Assembly: GCF_003326475.1 (NCBI RefSeq)
Contig: NZ_JPWA01000006.1
Span: 1-64,000 of the forward strand
Source of the DNA: Thalassospira xianhensis MCCC 1A02616
GTDB lineage: Bacteria; Pseudomonadota; Alphaproteobacteria; Rhodospirillales; Thalassospiraceae
Reading direction: 5' to 3'
DNA: 64,000 bases
This document shows positions 43,885 to 52,191 of this stretch, in pieces. Under the pieces are notes generated by a model that saw only the letters and a list, made by a program, of their open reading frames with translations, was not told the DNA's origin and searched no databases. Numbering within the stretch: position 1 is the first letter of the stretch; each line of letters starts with the position of its first letter. The position numbers and the translations under genes are program-made.

Positions 43885-43943
43885 TTGCGAGAACAAAACA
43901 GGATCATTATGGTTTCTTCAGACAGATTGAGGAGGATACAGCC

Positions 43944-44075
43944 ATGATGAAGTTGCTTGAAAATCCGAACCGCCTGAACGAGCTTTGCAGCACGGTTGCC
44001 GTGGTCGGAAGCACCGGATTTTTCCTGTTCGTGATCGGACTGGGAATGGCGCAAACCCTTCGCGGTCTGATCTGA
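43944..44075 (+). CDS. SOS-controlled small membrane protein (43 aa)
   Basis: A 43-residue protein starting MMKLLENPNRLNELCSTVAV. A strong GAGGAGG lies 8 bp upstream of the ATG. Residues about 17-37 (TVAVVGSTGFFLFVIGLGMA) form one hydrophobic helix, with a polar, amphipathic N-terminus and a short basic tail (QTLRGLI). A perfect LexA box controls the promoter and an intrinsic terminator lies 170 nt downstream, giving a monocistronic unit. By analogy with the SOS-induced 29-residue division inhibitor SidA of Caulobacter, it may inhibit cell division or depolarise the membrane after DNA damage. I know no named homolog; the function is inference. Confidence 0.78.
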   Translation: MMKLLENPNRLNELCSTVAVVGSTGFFLFVIGLGMAQTLRGLI

Positions 44076-44244
44076 TCAAAGCTCATACCTTTTACGAGAC
44101 CCGGATGGACTTCCCATCCAGGGTGACGACCGGCAGGCAACCCCGCACCCATACCCTGTCCCGTCTGTCGGTCGTCCCTCATCCATCGATCCGGGTCCTG
44201 TGAATTGTAACTTGCATATTACTTTCGTTATTCCGCGCCACTTG
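44076..44244 (+). other. 3' untranslated region of the SOS peptide mRNA
   Basis: 169 bp between the stop codon and the terminator without a supported gene. It contains a hairpin, CCGGATGG-ACTT-CCCATCCAGG (44100-44124), and could carry a regulatory RNA; no family is recognised. Confidence 0.4.
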
Positions 44245-44279
44245 ACGCTGCTGTTTCCCCGACAGCAGCGTTTTTCTTT
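44245..44279 (+). terminator. Terminator of the SOS peptide transcript
   Basis: ACGCTGCTGT and ACAGCAGCGT form a perfect 10-bp stem around TTCCCCG, followed by TTTTCTTT. It is a strong rho-independent terminator on the plus strand. Confidence 0.93.
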
Positions 44280-44371
44280 GTCGGGCTCTTTGCTGGCTTC
44301 GAGTCCCCAAAATACTAGACCAATGTATAGTTCAAATCGAATTCCCCCCGTCTTTCGGGCAAAAACTATTA

Positions 44372-44402
44372 TTGCAACGCAACAACTTACGCTGCATCGC
44401 AA
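44372..44402 (+). promoter_or_regulatory. Two TGC-N3-GCA boxes, candidate PhaR sites
   Basis: TTGCAACGCAA (44372-44382) and CTGCATCGCAA (44392-44402) share TGC-N3-GCA and are 20 bp apart, two helical turns. PhaR, the PHA-responsive repressor of alphaproteobacteria, binds TGC-rich repeats of this kind. They lie 340 bp upstream of phaZ, within 460 bp (44280-44741) that otherwise holds no gene. Confidence 0.55.
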
Positions 44403-44741
44403 AATTTAACTCGACAGCACCCCGAATGTTGGTTTGAATCAAGGTGAAAAACGAAAGTTTGGAAATTCATCATACTTTTAGGCTATTGATTGAAACCTGA
44501 AGTATCGTAGGATTCTGATGAATTGCAGGATTTCTGTTTATCGTGATTTTGCGGAGCCTTAGCCCGCAATGATCTGATCCCCGGATGGTCACCCGCAAAA
44601 AGCGGCCATATGCGGGAGCGGGACTTACGAAAATCAGAAGGCCTGCCCACCGGAAATCCTTTCGGAAAAATGCAGCCGGGGACCAACACGGTCGATGCAC
44701 CCCACCACCGAACCTTTGCATCGCCGGGGAGTAAGAGATTA

Positions 44742-46031
44742 ATGCTGTACCATCTCTATGAATTGCAGCACGCCACCATCAGCCCGTTGCGCATGGCAGC
44801 GGATGCGAGCAAGAAGTGGCTGCGCAATCCGGTCAACCCGCTATCCTATACCCATCAGGGCCGTGCGGCCGCCGCTGCGTTCGATGTGTTTACCCATATC
44901 ACGCACCGTTATGGCAAACCGGAATTCGGTCTTGATACCACGATCATCAATGGTGAAACCGTCGCCGTGACCGAGGAAATCGTCCATAGCGAACCGTTCT
45001 GCAATCTTTTGCATTTCAAACGTGAAACCGATCACCTTAAAAATCAGCCCGATGATCCACGGCTTCTGATCGTGGCCCCGCTTTCGGGTCACTTTTCAAC
45101 GCTGCTGCGCGGCACGGTCGAGGCATTGCTGCCTGATCATGATGTTTACATCACCGACTGGATCGATGCCCGCATGGTTCCCGTGCATCAGGGGCATTTC
45201 GACCTTGATAGCTATATCGACTATGTCATGCAGTTCCTGCGCAAGCTTGGCCCGAACACCCATCTTATGGCGGTGTGCCAGCCATCGGTTCCGGTGGTTG
45301 CCGCCGTATCACTGATGGCAGCGGGGAACGAGCCCTGCCAGCCGGCATCGATGACCCTGATGGGCGGCCCGGTCGATACGCGAGAAAACCCGACCGAGGT
45401 CAACAATTTTGCCAAGCAGCACAGCCTCGACTGGTTTGAACGCCATGTGATTACGCACGTGCCGCTGCCCCATGCCGGGGTGATGCGCCGCGTATATCCG
45501 GGCTTCATGCAGCTTGCCGGTTTCATGAGCATGAACTGGGACAAGCACGTTTCCGCCCATCACGAGATGTTCACCCATCTTGTCGAAGGTGACGGCGAAA
45601 GTGCCGATGCCAAGCGCAATTTCTATCACGAATATCTGGCCGTCATGGATATGAGTGCAGAGTTTTATCTTCAGACGCTGAAAGCCGTGTTCCACGAACA
45701 TCAGCTGCCCGAAGGCACGATGCGCTGGCAGGGGGTTCTGGTTGAACCATCGGCCATCACCAAGACCGCCCTTCTGACGGTTGAAGGCGAACGCGACGAT
45801 ATCACCGGCATGGGGCAGACACGCGCGGCCCACAAGCTTTGCACCAATCTGCCCGACAATATGCGCATGCATCACATCCAGAAGGGTGTTGGCCATTACG
45901 GCGTGTTTAACGGCCGTCGCTGGCGCGAACAGATCAGCCCGCGGATCAAGGATTTCATCCGCCGTCACGATCAGCAGGGCAAAGGCCGCAAAAGTGCGCC
46001 GGACATGACCCGGATCGAAGCTGCCGAATAG
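44742..46031 (+). CDS. phaZ: Intracellular polyhydroxyalkanoate depolymerase
   Basis: A 429-residue intracellular PHA depolymerase that mobilises storage granules. It begins MLYHLYELQHATISPLRMAA, the family N-terminus. The nucleophile elbow is MAVCQPSVPVVAA with Cys in place of the lipase Ser, as in Ralstonia PhaZa1; the catalytic His is probably in GVGHYGVFNGRRWR. No signal peptide is present. GGGGAG precedes the start; an upstream open frame from 44610 is not supported. It ends before a strong terminator. Confidence 0.93.
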   Translation: MLYHLYELQHATISPLRMAADASKKWLRNPVNPLSYTHQGRAAAAAFDVFTHITHRYGKPEFGLDTTIINGETVAVTEEIVHSEPFCNLLHFKRETDHLKNQPDDPRLLIVAPLSGHFSTLLRGTVEALLPDHDVYITDWIDARMVPVHQGHFDLDSYIDYVMQFLRKLGPNTHLMAVCQPSVPVVAAVSLMAAGNEPCQPASMTLMGGPVDTRENPTEVNNFAKQHSLDWFERHVITHVPLPHAGVMRRVYPGFMQLAGFMSMNWDKHVSAHHEMFTHLVEGDGESADAKRNFYHEYLAVMDMSAEFYLQTLKAVFHEHQLPEGTMRWQGVLVEPSAITKTALLTVEGERDDITGMGQTRAAHKLCTNLPDNMRMHHIQKGVGHYGVFNGRRWREQISPRIKDFIRRHDQQGKGRKSAPDMTRIEAAE

Positions 46032-46065
46032 GCTGCACCCCGATATTTAGGCGAATAAAACACTC

Positions 46066-46094
46066 AAAAGCCGCCCTTATCCGGGGCGGCTTTT
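46066..46094. terminator. Terminator after phaZ
   Basis: AAAAGCCGCCC and GGGCGGCTTTT form an 11-bp stem around TTATCCG, with A and T tracts. It lies between convergent genes. Confidence 0.88.
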
Positions 46095-46160
46095 GGCTTT
46101 GATGCCCGAGACAGGGGATATGGGGATGTGTTCCCGCCCCGATCATTAGACGGCTTGACG

Positions 46161-46541
46161 TCAAAAGCGCGGCTGAATCCTGCCATTGACGATTTCGCCA
46201 CCATAGGTCCCGTCGCCATAGGCGTATTGGTCAACCGGGTGCAGTGTATCGACCAGATGCTGATAGACAGCGGCAGCCGATGCTTCCCATGCACTGATCG
46301 ATCCGATCACGACCGGATATGCGCCGCCGTCCAGCAATCCGATTGCCGTATCAATATCGCCGTTGGTCACTGCACTATTGCCATCGTGCAGCGGTAGATG
46401 CACACCGATAACCTCATTGTTCTTGATTGCTATGATCCCGATGCACGATGAAAAGCCGGTAAACATGATCTGCGCTGCCTTACCCCATTCACATTCGGCA
46501 ATGGCTTCGGTATTGGCGGCCTGGGTAAAAACATATGGCAT
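46161..46541 (-). CDS. Hypothetical protein with CheD/CNF-like Cys-His pattern
   Basis: A 126-residue soluble protein with no family I can name. The ATG at 46541 follows AGGGA; an open frame extends to 46664 without support. The stretch FTGFSSCIGIIAIKNNEVIG, then VHLPL, places Cys33 after SS and His48 before LP, 15 residues apart. CheD and the CNF1 catalytic domain have a Cys in a similar SC turn and a His 15-17 residues on, so a deamidase-like fold is possible. The C-terminal half is acidic and helical. No chemotaxis genes or secretion signal are nearby. Confidence 0.65.
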   Translation of the reverse strand: MPYVFTQAANTEAIAECEWGKAAQIMFTGFSSCIGIIAIKNNEVIGVHLPLHDGNSAVTNGDIDTAIGLLDGGAYPVVIGSISAWEASAAAVYQHLVDTLHPVDQYAYGDGTYGGEIVNGRIQPRF

Positions 46542-46684
46542 TGGATTGTCCCTGATTTGCGAAAGATAAAAGATAACTGACGCATCAGAGACGGGTGGTA
46601 TCCGACCCTGTGACAATCCCTGAACCGAGGCAATTTTACCCGCGTAAAACAGGCAGAACATCAAACCGGATCGGGGATCAGATC

Positions 46685-47425
46685 ATGCAGGGAACGCCAG
46701 TACCCAAATTGCAAAGCTTCGATACAGCCGGCATCGCAATCGTCATCGGCGCGACCGGCGGTATTGGCCGGGCCTTTGTGAAACATCTTCGCGATTGTGG
46801 CCGGTTTGATGGTGTGATCGAACTGTCGCGCGGCACCGAACCCGCCATCGATTTCGCCGATCCTGGCAGCATCGAAAATGCCGCTGCCTTTGTTCGCGAT
46901 CAGGCATCCGCACAGAACCAATCCGTGCGTCTGATCATCGATGCCACCGGCTATCTGCATGATGAGGTATTTCAGCCGGAAAAATCATTGCGCCAGATTG
47001 ATGCCGATTACATGGCGAAATCTTTTCTGATCAACGCCATCGGTCCAGCCTTGCTGATGAAACATTTCACGCCACTCTTGCCACGTGACGGCAAATCGGT
47101 ATTTGCCACCCTGTCGGCCAAGGTTGGCAGCATTGGCGATAACCGGATGGGCGGCTGGTACAGTTACCGGGCAGCAAAAGCCGCATTGAACCAGTTGGTA
47201 AAATGCACCGCCATCGAGCTTGCACGCAGCAAACGCAATGCGATCTGCATCGCCCTTCATCCCGGCACGGTCGATACCGGCCTTTCGGGCCCGTTTGCCA
47301 AATCGGGGCTCAATGTGCAAAGCCCCGATCAGGCAACGGCAAATATGTTGATGGTGATTGACGGGCTGCAACCATCACAAAGCGGCGGATTCTTTGCCTA
47401 TGATGGCAATGAGTTGCCGTGGTGA
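46685..47425 (+). CDS. SDR family oxidoreductase
   Basis: A 246-residue short-chain dehydrogenase/reductase. The nucleotide-binding glycine motif is VIGATGGIGRAF, the active site SYRAAK lies in GGWYSYRAAKAALNQL, and the catalytic Ser is in ATLSAKVGSI. These resemble the C-factor-like SDR group. Expected cofactor is NAD(P)H; substrate unknown. The start at 46685 follows GGGGATC; an upstream extension to 46595 is unlikely. Confidence 0.87.
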   Translation: MQGTPVPKLQSFDTAGIAIVIGATGGIGRAFVKHLRDCGRFDGVIELSRGTEPAIDFADPGSIENAAAFVRDQASAQNQSVRLIIDATGYLHDEVFQPEKSLRQIDADYMAKSFLINAIGPALLMKHFTPLLPRDGKSVFATLSAKVGSIGDNRMGGWYSYRAAKAALNQLVKCTAIELARSKRNAICIALHPGTVDTGLSGPFAKSGLNVQSPDQATANMLMVIDGLQPSQSGGFFAYDGNELPW

Positions 47426-47435
47426 GATGCAATGA

Positions 47436-48164
47436 TCAAAGAGGACGGGCCTTGAGCCACATGAACAGTGGCACACGCGACCATTGTTTGAGCATGTCAC
47501 GATCGGCCTGATCGGGAGCTGGTTCACGCATGGCCGATACACCAAACCCGGCCTTGCCCAACGCATTGATGTAATACTCAAGCGGCCGCGACCATCCGGC
47601 AAAATGCATGATCAGGCCATCACGTTCTTCGCTGCCTTCAAACCGGCGTTCCCCGAAATAACTGCCCGTCAGGACGAAGGGGGCATCAGGAGCCGTCCCG
47701 TCAAAGCGGCCACGGTCCCTGAATGGATGCACAATCGAAATCACCAATTCCCCGTCCTTACGCAAGACACGGCGAATTTCATCCAGCGTACCCGCAAGAT
47801 CATCCACATCCATCAGAACGTTATAGGCCAGCACAAGATCGAAGCTTTCATTGTCAAAGGGCACATCATTGCCCGGTGCGATATGATAGGACGATCTGGT
47901 GTCGGTGGCAGCTTCACGCGCCGCCAGAACAAGGTCGGCTACCGGGTCAATGCCCGTGACGTCATAGCCAAGTTCGGCCAGAAGCCGTGAACCGCGCCCC
48001 TCACCACAACCGACATCAAGTGCAATGCCGGTTCCCGGGCCGACAAAGTCAGCAAAATTTTTGCGGAATTGCCAAAAGGCATCATGCCCCGGTTTACGTG
48101 CCCAGGCGATCCAGTTTTGAGCGATATCGGACCAATGAACATGATCCTTGCGAAAACCGGACAT
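47436..48164 (-). CDS. Class I SAM-dependent methyltransferase
   Basis: A 242-residue methyltransferase of the UbiE/methyltransf_11 type. SAM-binding motif I is ALDVGCGEGRGSRLLAELG, motif II VTGIDP, and the post-I region FDNESFDLVLAYNVLMDVDD with EIRRVLRKDGELVISIVHP is complete. AAGGAGA precedes the ATG at 48164. It lies 28 bp downstream of a Nudix gene on the same strand, so the two may be cotranscribed. The methyl acceptor is unknown. Confidence 0.88.
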   Translation of the reverse strand: MSGFRKDHVHWSDIAQNWIAWARKPGHDAFWQFRKNFADFVGPGTGIALDVGCGEGRGSRLLAELGYDVTGIDPVADLVLAAREAATDTRSSYHIAPGNDVPFDNESFDLVLAYNVLMDVDDLAGTLDEIRRVLRKDGELVISIVHPFRDRGRFDGTAPDAPFVLTGSYFGERRFEGSEERDGLIMHFAGWSRPLEYYINALGKAGFGVSAMREPAPDQADRDMLKQWSRVPLFMWLKARPL

Positions 48165-48192
48165 CTGTTTCTCCTTTGGCTTCTCGGGAATC

Positions 48193-48819
48193 TCAGTCAA
48201 ACAGGCCGTTTAACACGGCATGCTGCAACAGAATGACGGTTTTGGCATCCCGGATGCGGCCATCCGATATCATGGCCAGTGCGTCCCTGAAGGGCACTTC
48301 AAGCACGTGGATGTCCTCGCCCTCTTCATGCAAACCACCGCCCTCGCCCGCGCGATGATCGCTTGTGACTTCGGCCACGAACAGGTGCAGGCGTTCAGTG
48401 ACCGAACCGGGGCTCATGAACAGATCAAACACCTTTTGCGGTTTGCCGATCCTGTAACCGGTTTCTTCTTCGACCTCGGCAATCACGGCGGATGCCGGAT
48501 CACGATCATCAAGCAACCCTGCCGGAACTTCGATCAGCATGCCGTTTTCATTGCCATTCACAAAGGATGGCAGGCGAAATTGCCGTGTCAGGATCACGGT
48601 GCCAGCCGCGCGGTTATAAAGCAGGATGGCCGCCCCGTTGCCCCGGTCATAGGCTTCGCGTTGCTGGGACTGCCATTCGCCGTTGCTTCGGCGCAGATCA
48701 AAGCTGACGCGATACAGGTGATACCAGTTATCCGACAGGCATTCGATGTTCTGAACGCGGATATCGTTGCTTTCGGGAAGCTGCCAGCCTTTGGGAAGCC
48801 GGGTCGGAAGGTCGGTCAT
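48193..48819 (-). CDS. Nudix hydrolase, NudK-like
   Basis: A 208-residue Nudix hydrolase. The Nudix box is GLLDDRDPASAVIAEVEEET (then GY), with spacing like E. coli NudK (GDP-mannose pyrophosphatase) and an Asp where most have Glu. The N-terminal beta domain includes LSDNWYHLYRVSFDLRRS, and EVPAGLLDD matches the NudK/ADP-ribose group. It probably cleaves a nucleotide-sugar or ADP-ribose. It lies 13 bp downstream of an alpha/beta hydrolase gene in the same direction. Confidence 0.87.
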   Translation of the reverse strand: MTDLPTRLPKGWQLPESNDIRVQNIECLSDNWYHLYRVSFDLRRSNGEWQSQQREAYDRGNGAAILLYNRAAGTVILTRQFRLPSFVNGNENGMLIEVPAGLLDDRDPASAVIAEVEEETGYRIGKPQKVFDLFMSPGSVTERLHLFVAEVTSDHRAGEGGGLHEEGEDIHVLEVPFRDALAMISDGRIRDAKTVILLQHAVLNGLFD

Positions 48820-48832
48820 GGCATAATATCCG

Positions 48833-49618
48833 TCAGCGGTTCAGAAAAGCAGACAGGGTCAGCAATACTGCATCGGGTTTTTCGGCATGGACCCAGTGGC
48901 CGGCGCCCTTGATGCTGGTAAAGGCCGCCTTGGGAAACAGCGACTTGATGTGATCGCGATCCTTGGGATCGACATAATGCGAATTGGCACCCGATATGAA
49001 CAGCACATCGCGATCAAAACTGCCCCCCACCGTTTCGGGCCAGCCGGTAATGTCGGAAAGGTGGTTGGCCATGGCATCAATATTGACCTGCCATGACATT
49101 TTGCCGGTTTCCTTGTCGGTCGCGACATTCTGCGCCAGGAACTGACGCACGCCCTTTTCCGAAACGCCACTGACAAGTGCATCTTCGACTTCGGCGCGCC
49201 GCGATACTGCATCGAAATCCACAGACTTCATGGCACTGATATAGCCGGTATAGTCATGATCATAGGTCACAGGCGCAATATCAACCACAACCAGATCGGC
49301 CACCAGATCCGCATCCTGTGACAGGGTCAGCACCATCGATGCCTTGCCCCCCATCGAATGTCCGATCAGGTGGACCGGGCCATTGGCAACATCCCGGATC
49401 AGTTCGGCGATGTCCGATGCCATCGCCGGATAGGTCATGTTCATGTCCCAGTCGGACCGGCCATGATTGCGAAGATCTGCGGTGACCACATGATACTTTT
49501 CCGCCAGACGCCGCGCGATGGCGGTCCAGTTACGCGCCTGCCCGAACAGCCCGTGCAGGATCACAAGCGTGCCATTGTCACGGTTTTCTTCGCCAAAGGC
49601 ATAGTGGGCAAGTTTCAT
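48833..49618 (-). CDS. Alpha/beta fold hydrolase, YbfF-like
   Basis: A 261-residue hydrolase of the YbfF esterase type. The oxyanion loop is ILHGLFGQARNW, the nucleophile elbow GHSMGGKAS, and the catalytic His is in GAGHWVHAEKP; the Asp is probably in VDIAPVTYDHDY or in the later FISGANSHY region. It likely acts on short-chain acyl esters or thioesters in the cytoplasm. It leads a run with the Nudix and methyltransferase genes. Confidence 0.88.
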   Translation of the reverse strand: MKLAHYAFGEENRDNGTLVILHGLFGQARNWTAIARRLAEKYHVVTADLRNHGRSDWDMNMTYPAMASDIAELIRDVANGPVHLIGHSMGGKASMVLTLSQDADLVADLVVVDIAPVTYDHDYTGYISAMKSVDFDAVSRRAEVEDALVSGVSEKGVRQFLAQNVATDKETGKMSWQVNIDAMANHLSDITGWPETVGGSFDRDVLFISGANSHYVDPKDRDHIKSLFPKAAFTSIKGAGHWVHAEKPDAVLLTLSAFLNR

Positions 49619-49709
49619 CAGGCACGCTCCGCAATCGAGTTATCTGGTTATTCCCTTTAATAGCGGGACCGGACGGTGGCGTGAAGCCCTGTGGTGGAGA
49701 TTGGAATCA

Positions 49710-49744
49710 AAACACCCCCGCATGGGAGGAATGCGGGGGTGTTT
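49710..49744. terminator. Terminator of the small basic protein gene
   Basis: AAACACCCCCGCAT and ATGCGGGGGTGTTT form a 14-bp perfect stem around GGGAGGA, with flanking A and T tracts on both strands. On the minus strand it lies 42 nt after the stop codon of the gene at 49786-49944 and before the hydrolase gene. Confidence 0.93.
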
Positions 49745-49785
49745 CTTGGGTCGTTCGACCCGGTATTCATCGCCAAGCGTTAAGC

Positions 49786-49944
49786 TTAGGCACCAGCCGG
49801 ACGGCCACCCGGAAGGCGGTTACCGCCAAACAGGGAAGCAATTTTGCGGGCCAAAGTAACAACGGCTTTGCGGATCGCCTGAGCACGGAGTTTTTCGGCT
49901 TCGCGCTGCAGCGTGGTCAGATCGTAATCACCATAACGACGCAT
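49786..49944 (-). CDS. Small basic protein (52 aa), RSP_7527/DUF1127-like
   Basis: A 52-residue protein starting MRRYGDYDLTTLQREAEKLR. AAAGGATAAAG precedes the ATG and a strong terminator follows, so this is a well-defined monocistronic unit. The middle (QREAEKLRAQAIRKAVVTLA) is a basic amphipathic helix, and the tail is Gly/Pro/Arg-rich. The layout resembles small basic alphaproteobacterial proteins related to DUF1127 and the RSP_7527 group. I cannot assign a function; membrane or nucleic-acid association is plausible. Confidence 0.78.
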   Translation of the reverse strand: MRRYGDYDLTTLQREAEKLRAQAIRKAVVTLARKIASLFGGNRLPGGRPAGA

Positions 49945-50468
49945 GGCTTTATCCTTTCCATAACAGGCGGAGCTATGTGCGCTCCGGTTTCGCGTTGATT
50001 TGTTCTGAAGCCGGTGTACGCCTGTTTATTCGATCCTACGAGACGAGTTTTTTCACCTCACCCATGCATTTGACGCATAGACAGACACAAGTCTGTCATA
50101 ATCATTTCATGCGAAAGACGCATGATTGTCTCATGACAAATAAGCCATTCAACTTGAACGAAATTTTCCCCGACCCGTTTTACACAGTTCAAACACAATC
50201 CGAACAGGCCAGATCAATTAGACCTCTATCCTTTGCATATAAAGGGATTGAGGCAGATCAAACAGGGCGTTTCTGATGCTTCAAACGGGGTCTTAAATGG
50301 CAATTTGCCGACAAAACGGTTTTAAATTGCAGACTCGATTCCGGGAACCGCACACCGTTCAATTTTGCATGGCTGATTAAGAAATCGGAGAACGGCAATA
50401 GTGGTGCGCATAATTGCCGTTCTGCGATCTTCGAATTATCGCACGAAAGTCAGTGAATATTTGCGGGT
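49945..50468. other. 524-bp intergenic region
   Basis: No supported gene. An inverted repeat GACAGAC-ACAA-GTCTGTC lies at 50080-50097, next to CATGCGAAAGACGCATGA (50109-50126). These may be regulatory for the minus-strand small gene starting at 49944. A plus-strand frame of 47 codons at 50133 has no ribosome-binding site. Confidence 0.55.
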
Positions 50469-51974
50469 TCAGCCCAGGGCATAATTCAGATATTTGGGTT
50501 CAAGATATTCTTCCAGCCCCCAATGACCGCCTTCGCGGCCCTGCCCGCTTTCCTTCACCCCGCCAAACGGCGCGCCTTCGTGGGACGTGGTGCCATCGTT
50601 GATACCAACCACCCCTGTTTCAAGCCCATCGGCGATCCGCTGGATACGGCCGATATCACGACTGAAAAGGTAAGACGACAGACCGGCACGCACCCGGTTG
50701 GAAAGTTCGATCACTTCGGCCTCGGTCCTGAAACGATAGATCGGCGCAACCGGGGCAAACAGTTCCTCGTTAAAGCAATCGGCATCAAGGGATACATCGG
50801 TCATCACCAGCGGCCGGATGAAATGGCCTTCTTCGGGGCGGTCAGCACCGTAATGCAGGGTCGCGCCACGTTTTTTCGCATCATCGATCAATCGTTCAAC
50901 TTTTGCCACCGCCTGACGATTGATCAGCGGGCCAATATCCGTACCGGGAATGAAGCCGTTGCCGATGGTCTGCGCATGACTTGCGGCGATGAATTTTTCG
51001 ACAAAGCTTTCATAGACCCCGTCCTGCACGAAAATGCGATTGGCACAAACGCAGGTCTGGCCGCTGTTGCGGAATTTGGAAATCATGGCCCCGGCCACGG
51101 CGGCATCGATGTCGGCATCATCCATCACGATGAAGGGCGCATTGCCGCCCAGTTCCAGCGACAGCTTCTTGACCGTCGGCGCACATTGCACCATCAACCG
51201 TTTGCCGACCTCGGTCGAGCCGGTGAAGGACAGCATCCGTACGCGCGGATCACCTGTCAGGGCCTCGCCAATCGGCATGGGTTGGCCGGTCACGACGTTA
51301 AACACCCCAGCCGGGAAGCCGGCCATTTCGGCAAGTTTGGCGGCGGCCAGGGCGGAAATCGGGGTATCTTCAGCGGGTTTGACAACAATTGTGCACCCCG
51401 CCGCCAGCGCCGGGGCACATTTGCGCACGACCATGGTCAGCGGGAAGTTCCATGGCGTGATCGCCGCCACGACACCCACGGGATGCTTTTGCACCACCAC
51501 GCGCCGGTCGCGCTGGGTCGCGGGCATGGTTTGCCCATAGGCGCGTTTGGCTTCCTCGGCATACCATTCGGCATAGGCAATGGCGCCGACAACTTCGCGC
51601 AACGCCTGATCATAGGGTTTACCCTGTTCCAGCGTGATCAGAGCGGCCAGATCTTCCTGATACTGTTCCAGCAGATCGCGCCAGTGTTTGAGGTAACCGG
51701 ATCGTTCCTTTGCCAGCATGCGCGACCATGCCGGAAATGCCGCATCCGCGGCATCAATCGCACGCCGTGCCTCGGAGGTGCGCATGAAGGGCACATCGCC
51801 GATCACCTTGCCGGTTGCCGGATCATACACATCAATAGCTTCGCGCGAATCAGCGCGTACCCATTCGCCATTGATGAATGCCTTATCAAGGTTCCAGTCG
51901 GCGATCAGCCTGCGGGCGCGCGATCTGCCTTCGGAAAGGCTGGCATCGGGGGCGGCGTTGGACACAGCGGACAT
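50469..51974 (-). CDS. gabD: NAD(P)-dependent succinate-semialdehyde dehydrogenase
   Basis: A 501-residue aldehyde dehydrogenase of the GabD group, oxidising succinate semialdehyde from GABA breakdown to succinate. The cofactor region is AAITPWNFPLTMVVRK and FTGSTEVGKRL; the catalytic Glu is in ELGGNAPFIV and the catalytic Cys in NSGQTCVCANRIFV (the first Cys). The start at 51974 follows AAGGAAAC; an extra 9 codons upstream are unlikely. A partner gabT aminotransferase is not in the window. Confidence 0.92.
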   Translation of the reverse strand: MSAVSNAAPDASLSEGRSRARRLIADWNLDKAFINGEWVRADSREAIDVYDPATGKVIGDVPFMRTSEARRAIDAADAAFPAWSRMLAKERSGYLKHWRDLLEQYQEDLAALITLEQGKPYDQALREVVGAIAYAEWYAEEAKRAYGQTMPATQRDRRVVVQKHPVGVVAAITPWNFPLTMVVRKCAPALAAGCTIVVKPAEDTPISALAAAKLAEMAGFPAGVFNVVTGQPMPIGEALTGDPRVRMLSFTGSTEVGKRLMVQCAPTVKKLSLELGGNAPFIVMDDADIDAAVAGAMISKFRNSGQTCVCANRIFVQDGVYESFVEKFIAASHAQTIGNGFIPGTDIGPLINRQAVAKVERLIDDAKKRGATLHYGADRPEEGHFIRPLVMTDVSLDADCFNEELFAPVAPIYRFRTEAEVIELSNRVRAGLSSYLFSRDIGRIQRIADGLETGVVGINDGTTSHEGAPFGGVKESGQGREGGHWGLEEYLEPKYLNYALG

Positions 51975-52191
51975 TTGGGGGCGTTTCCTTGTGCACGTCA
52001 TTTACAATAATTATTCGGTGATCACGCGGTTGTGATTCCGAATTTCGGGGCGCAATTGGGAGACTAAGCGCAGCGGCAAGTCATAGGCAACAATGCATAT
52101 GACCTTAATATAAGAATTAAAACAGCCGGGGCAGCACGCCAGAGCCCCGGATCCGTCAGAGAGTTTCGAAGAGACAACCAACGAGAGAGCC

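Larger units (their letters stand above)
43638..43943. other. AT-rich regulatory region before the SOS peptide gene
   Basis: 306 bp without a gene. It contains a perfect 11-bp inverted repeat (43779-43817) that almost closes into a hairpin with a CTTC tip, an AT-rich stretch (43818-43869) and the LexA site described separately. Its base composition is well below the surrounding genes. Confidence 0.7.

Noticed and set aside
50133..50276. A possible 47-residue protein starting MTNKPFNLNE
   Set aside because: No ribosome-binding site and no terminator; cannot be separated from chance.
50523..52010. A 495-codon plus-strand open frame
   Set aside because: Antisense to gabD; composition is that of a shadow frame.
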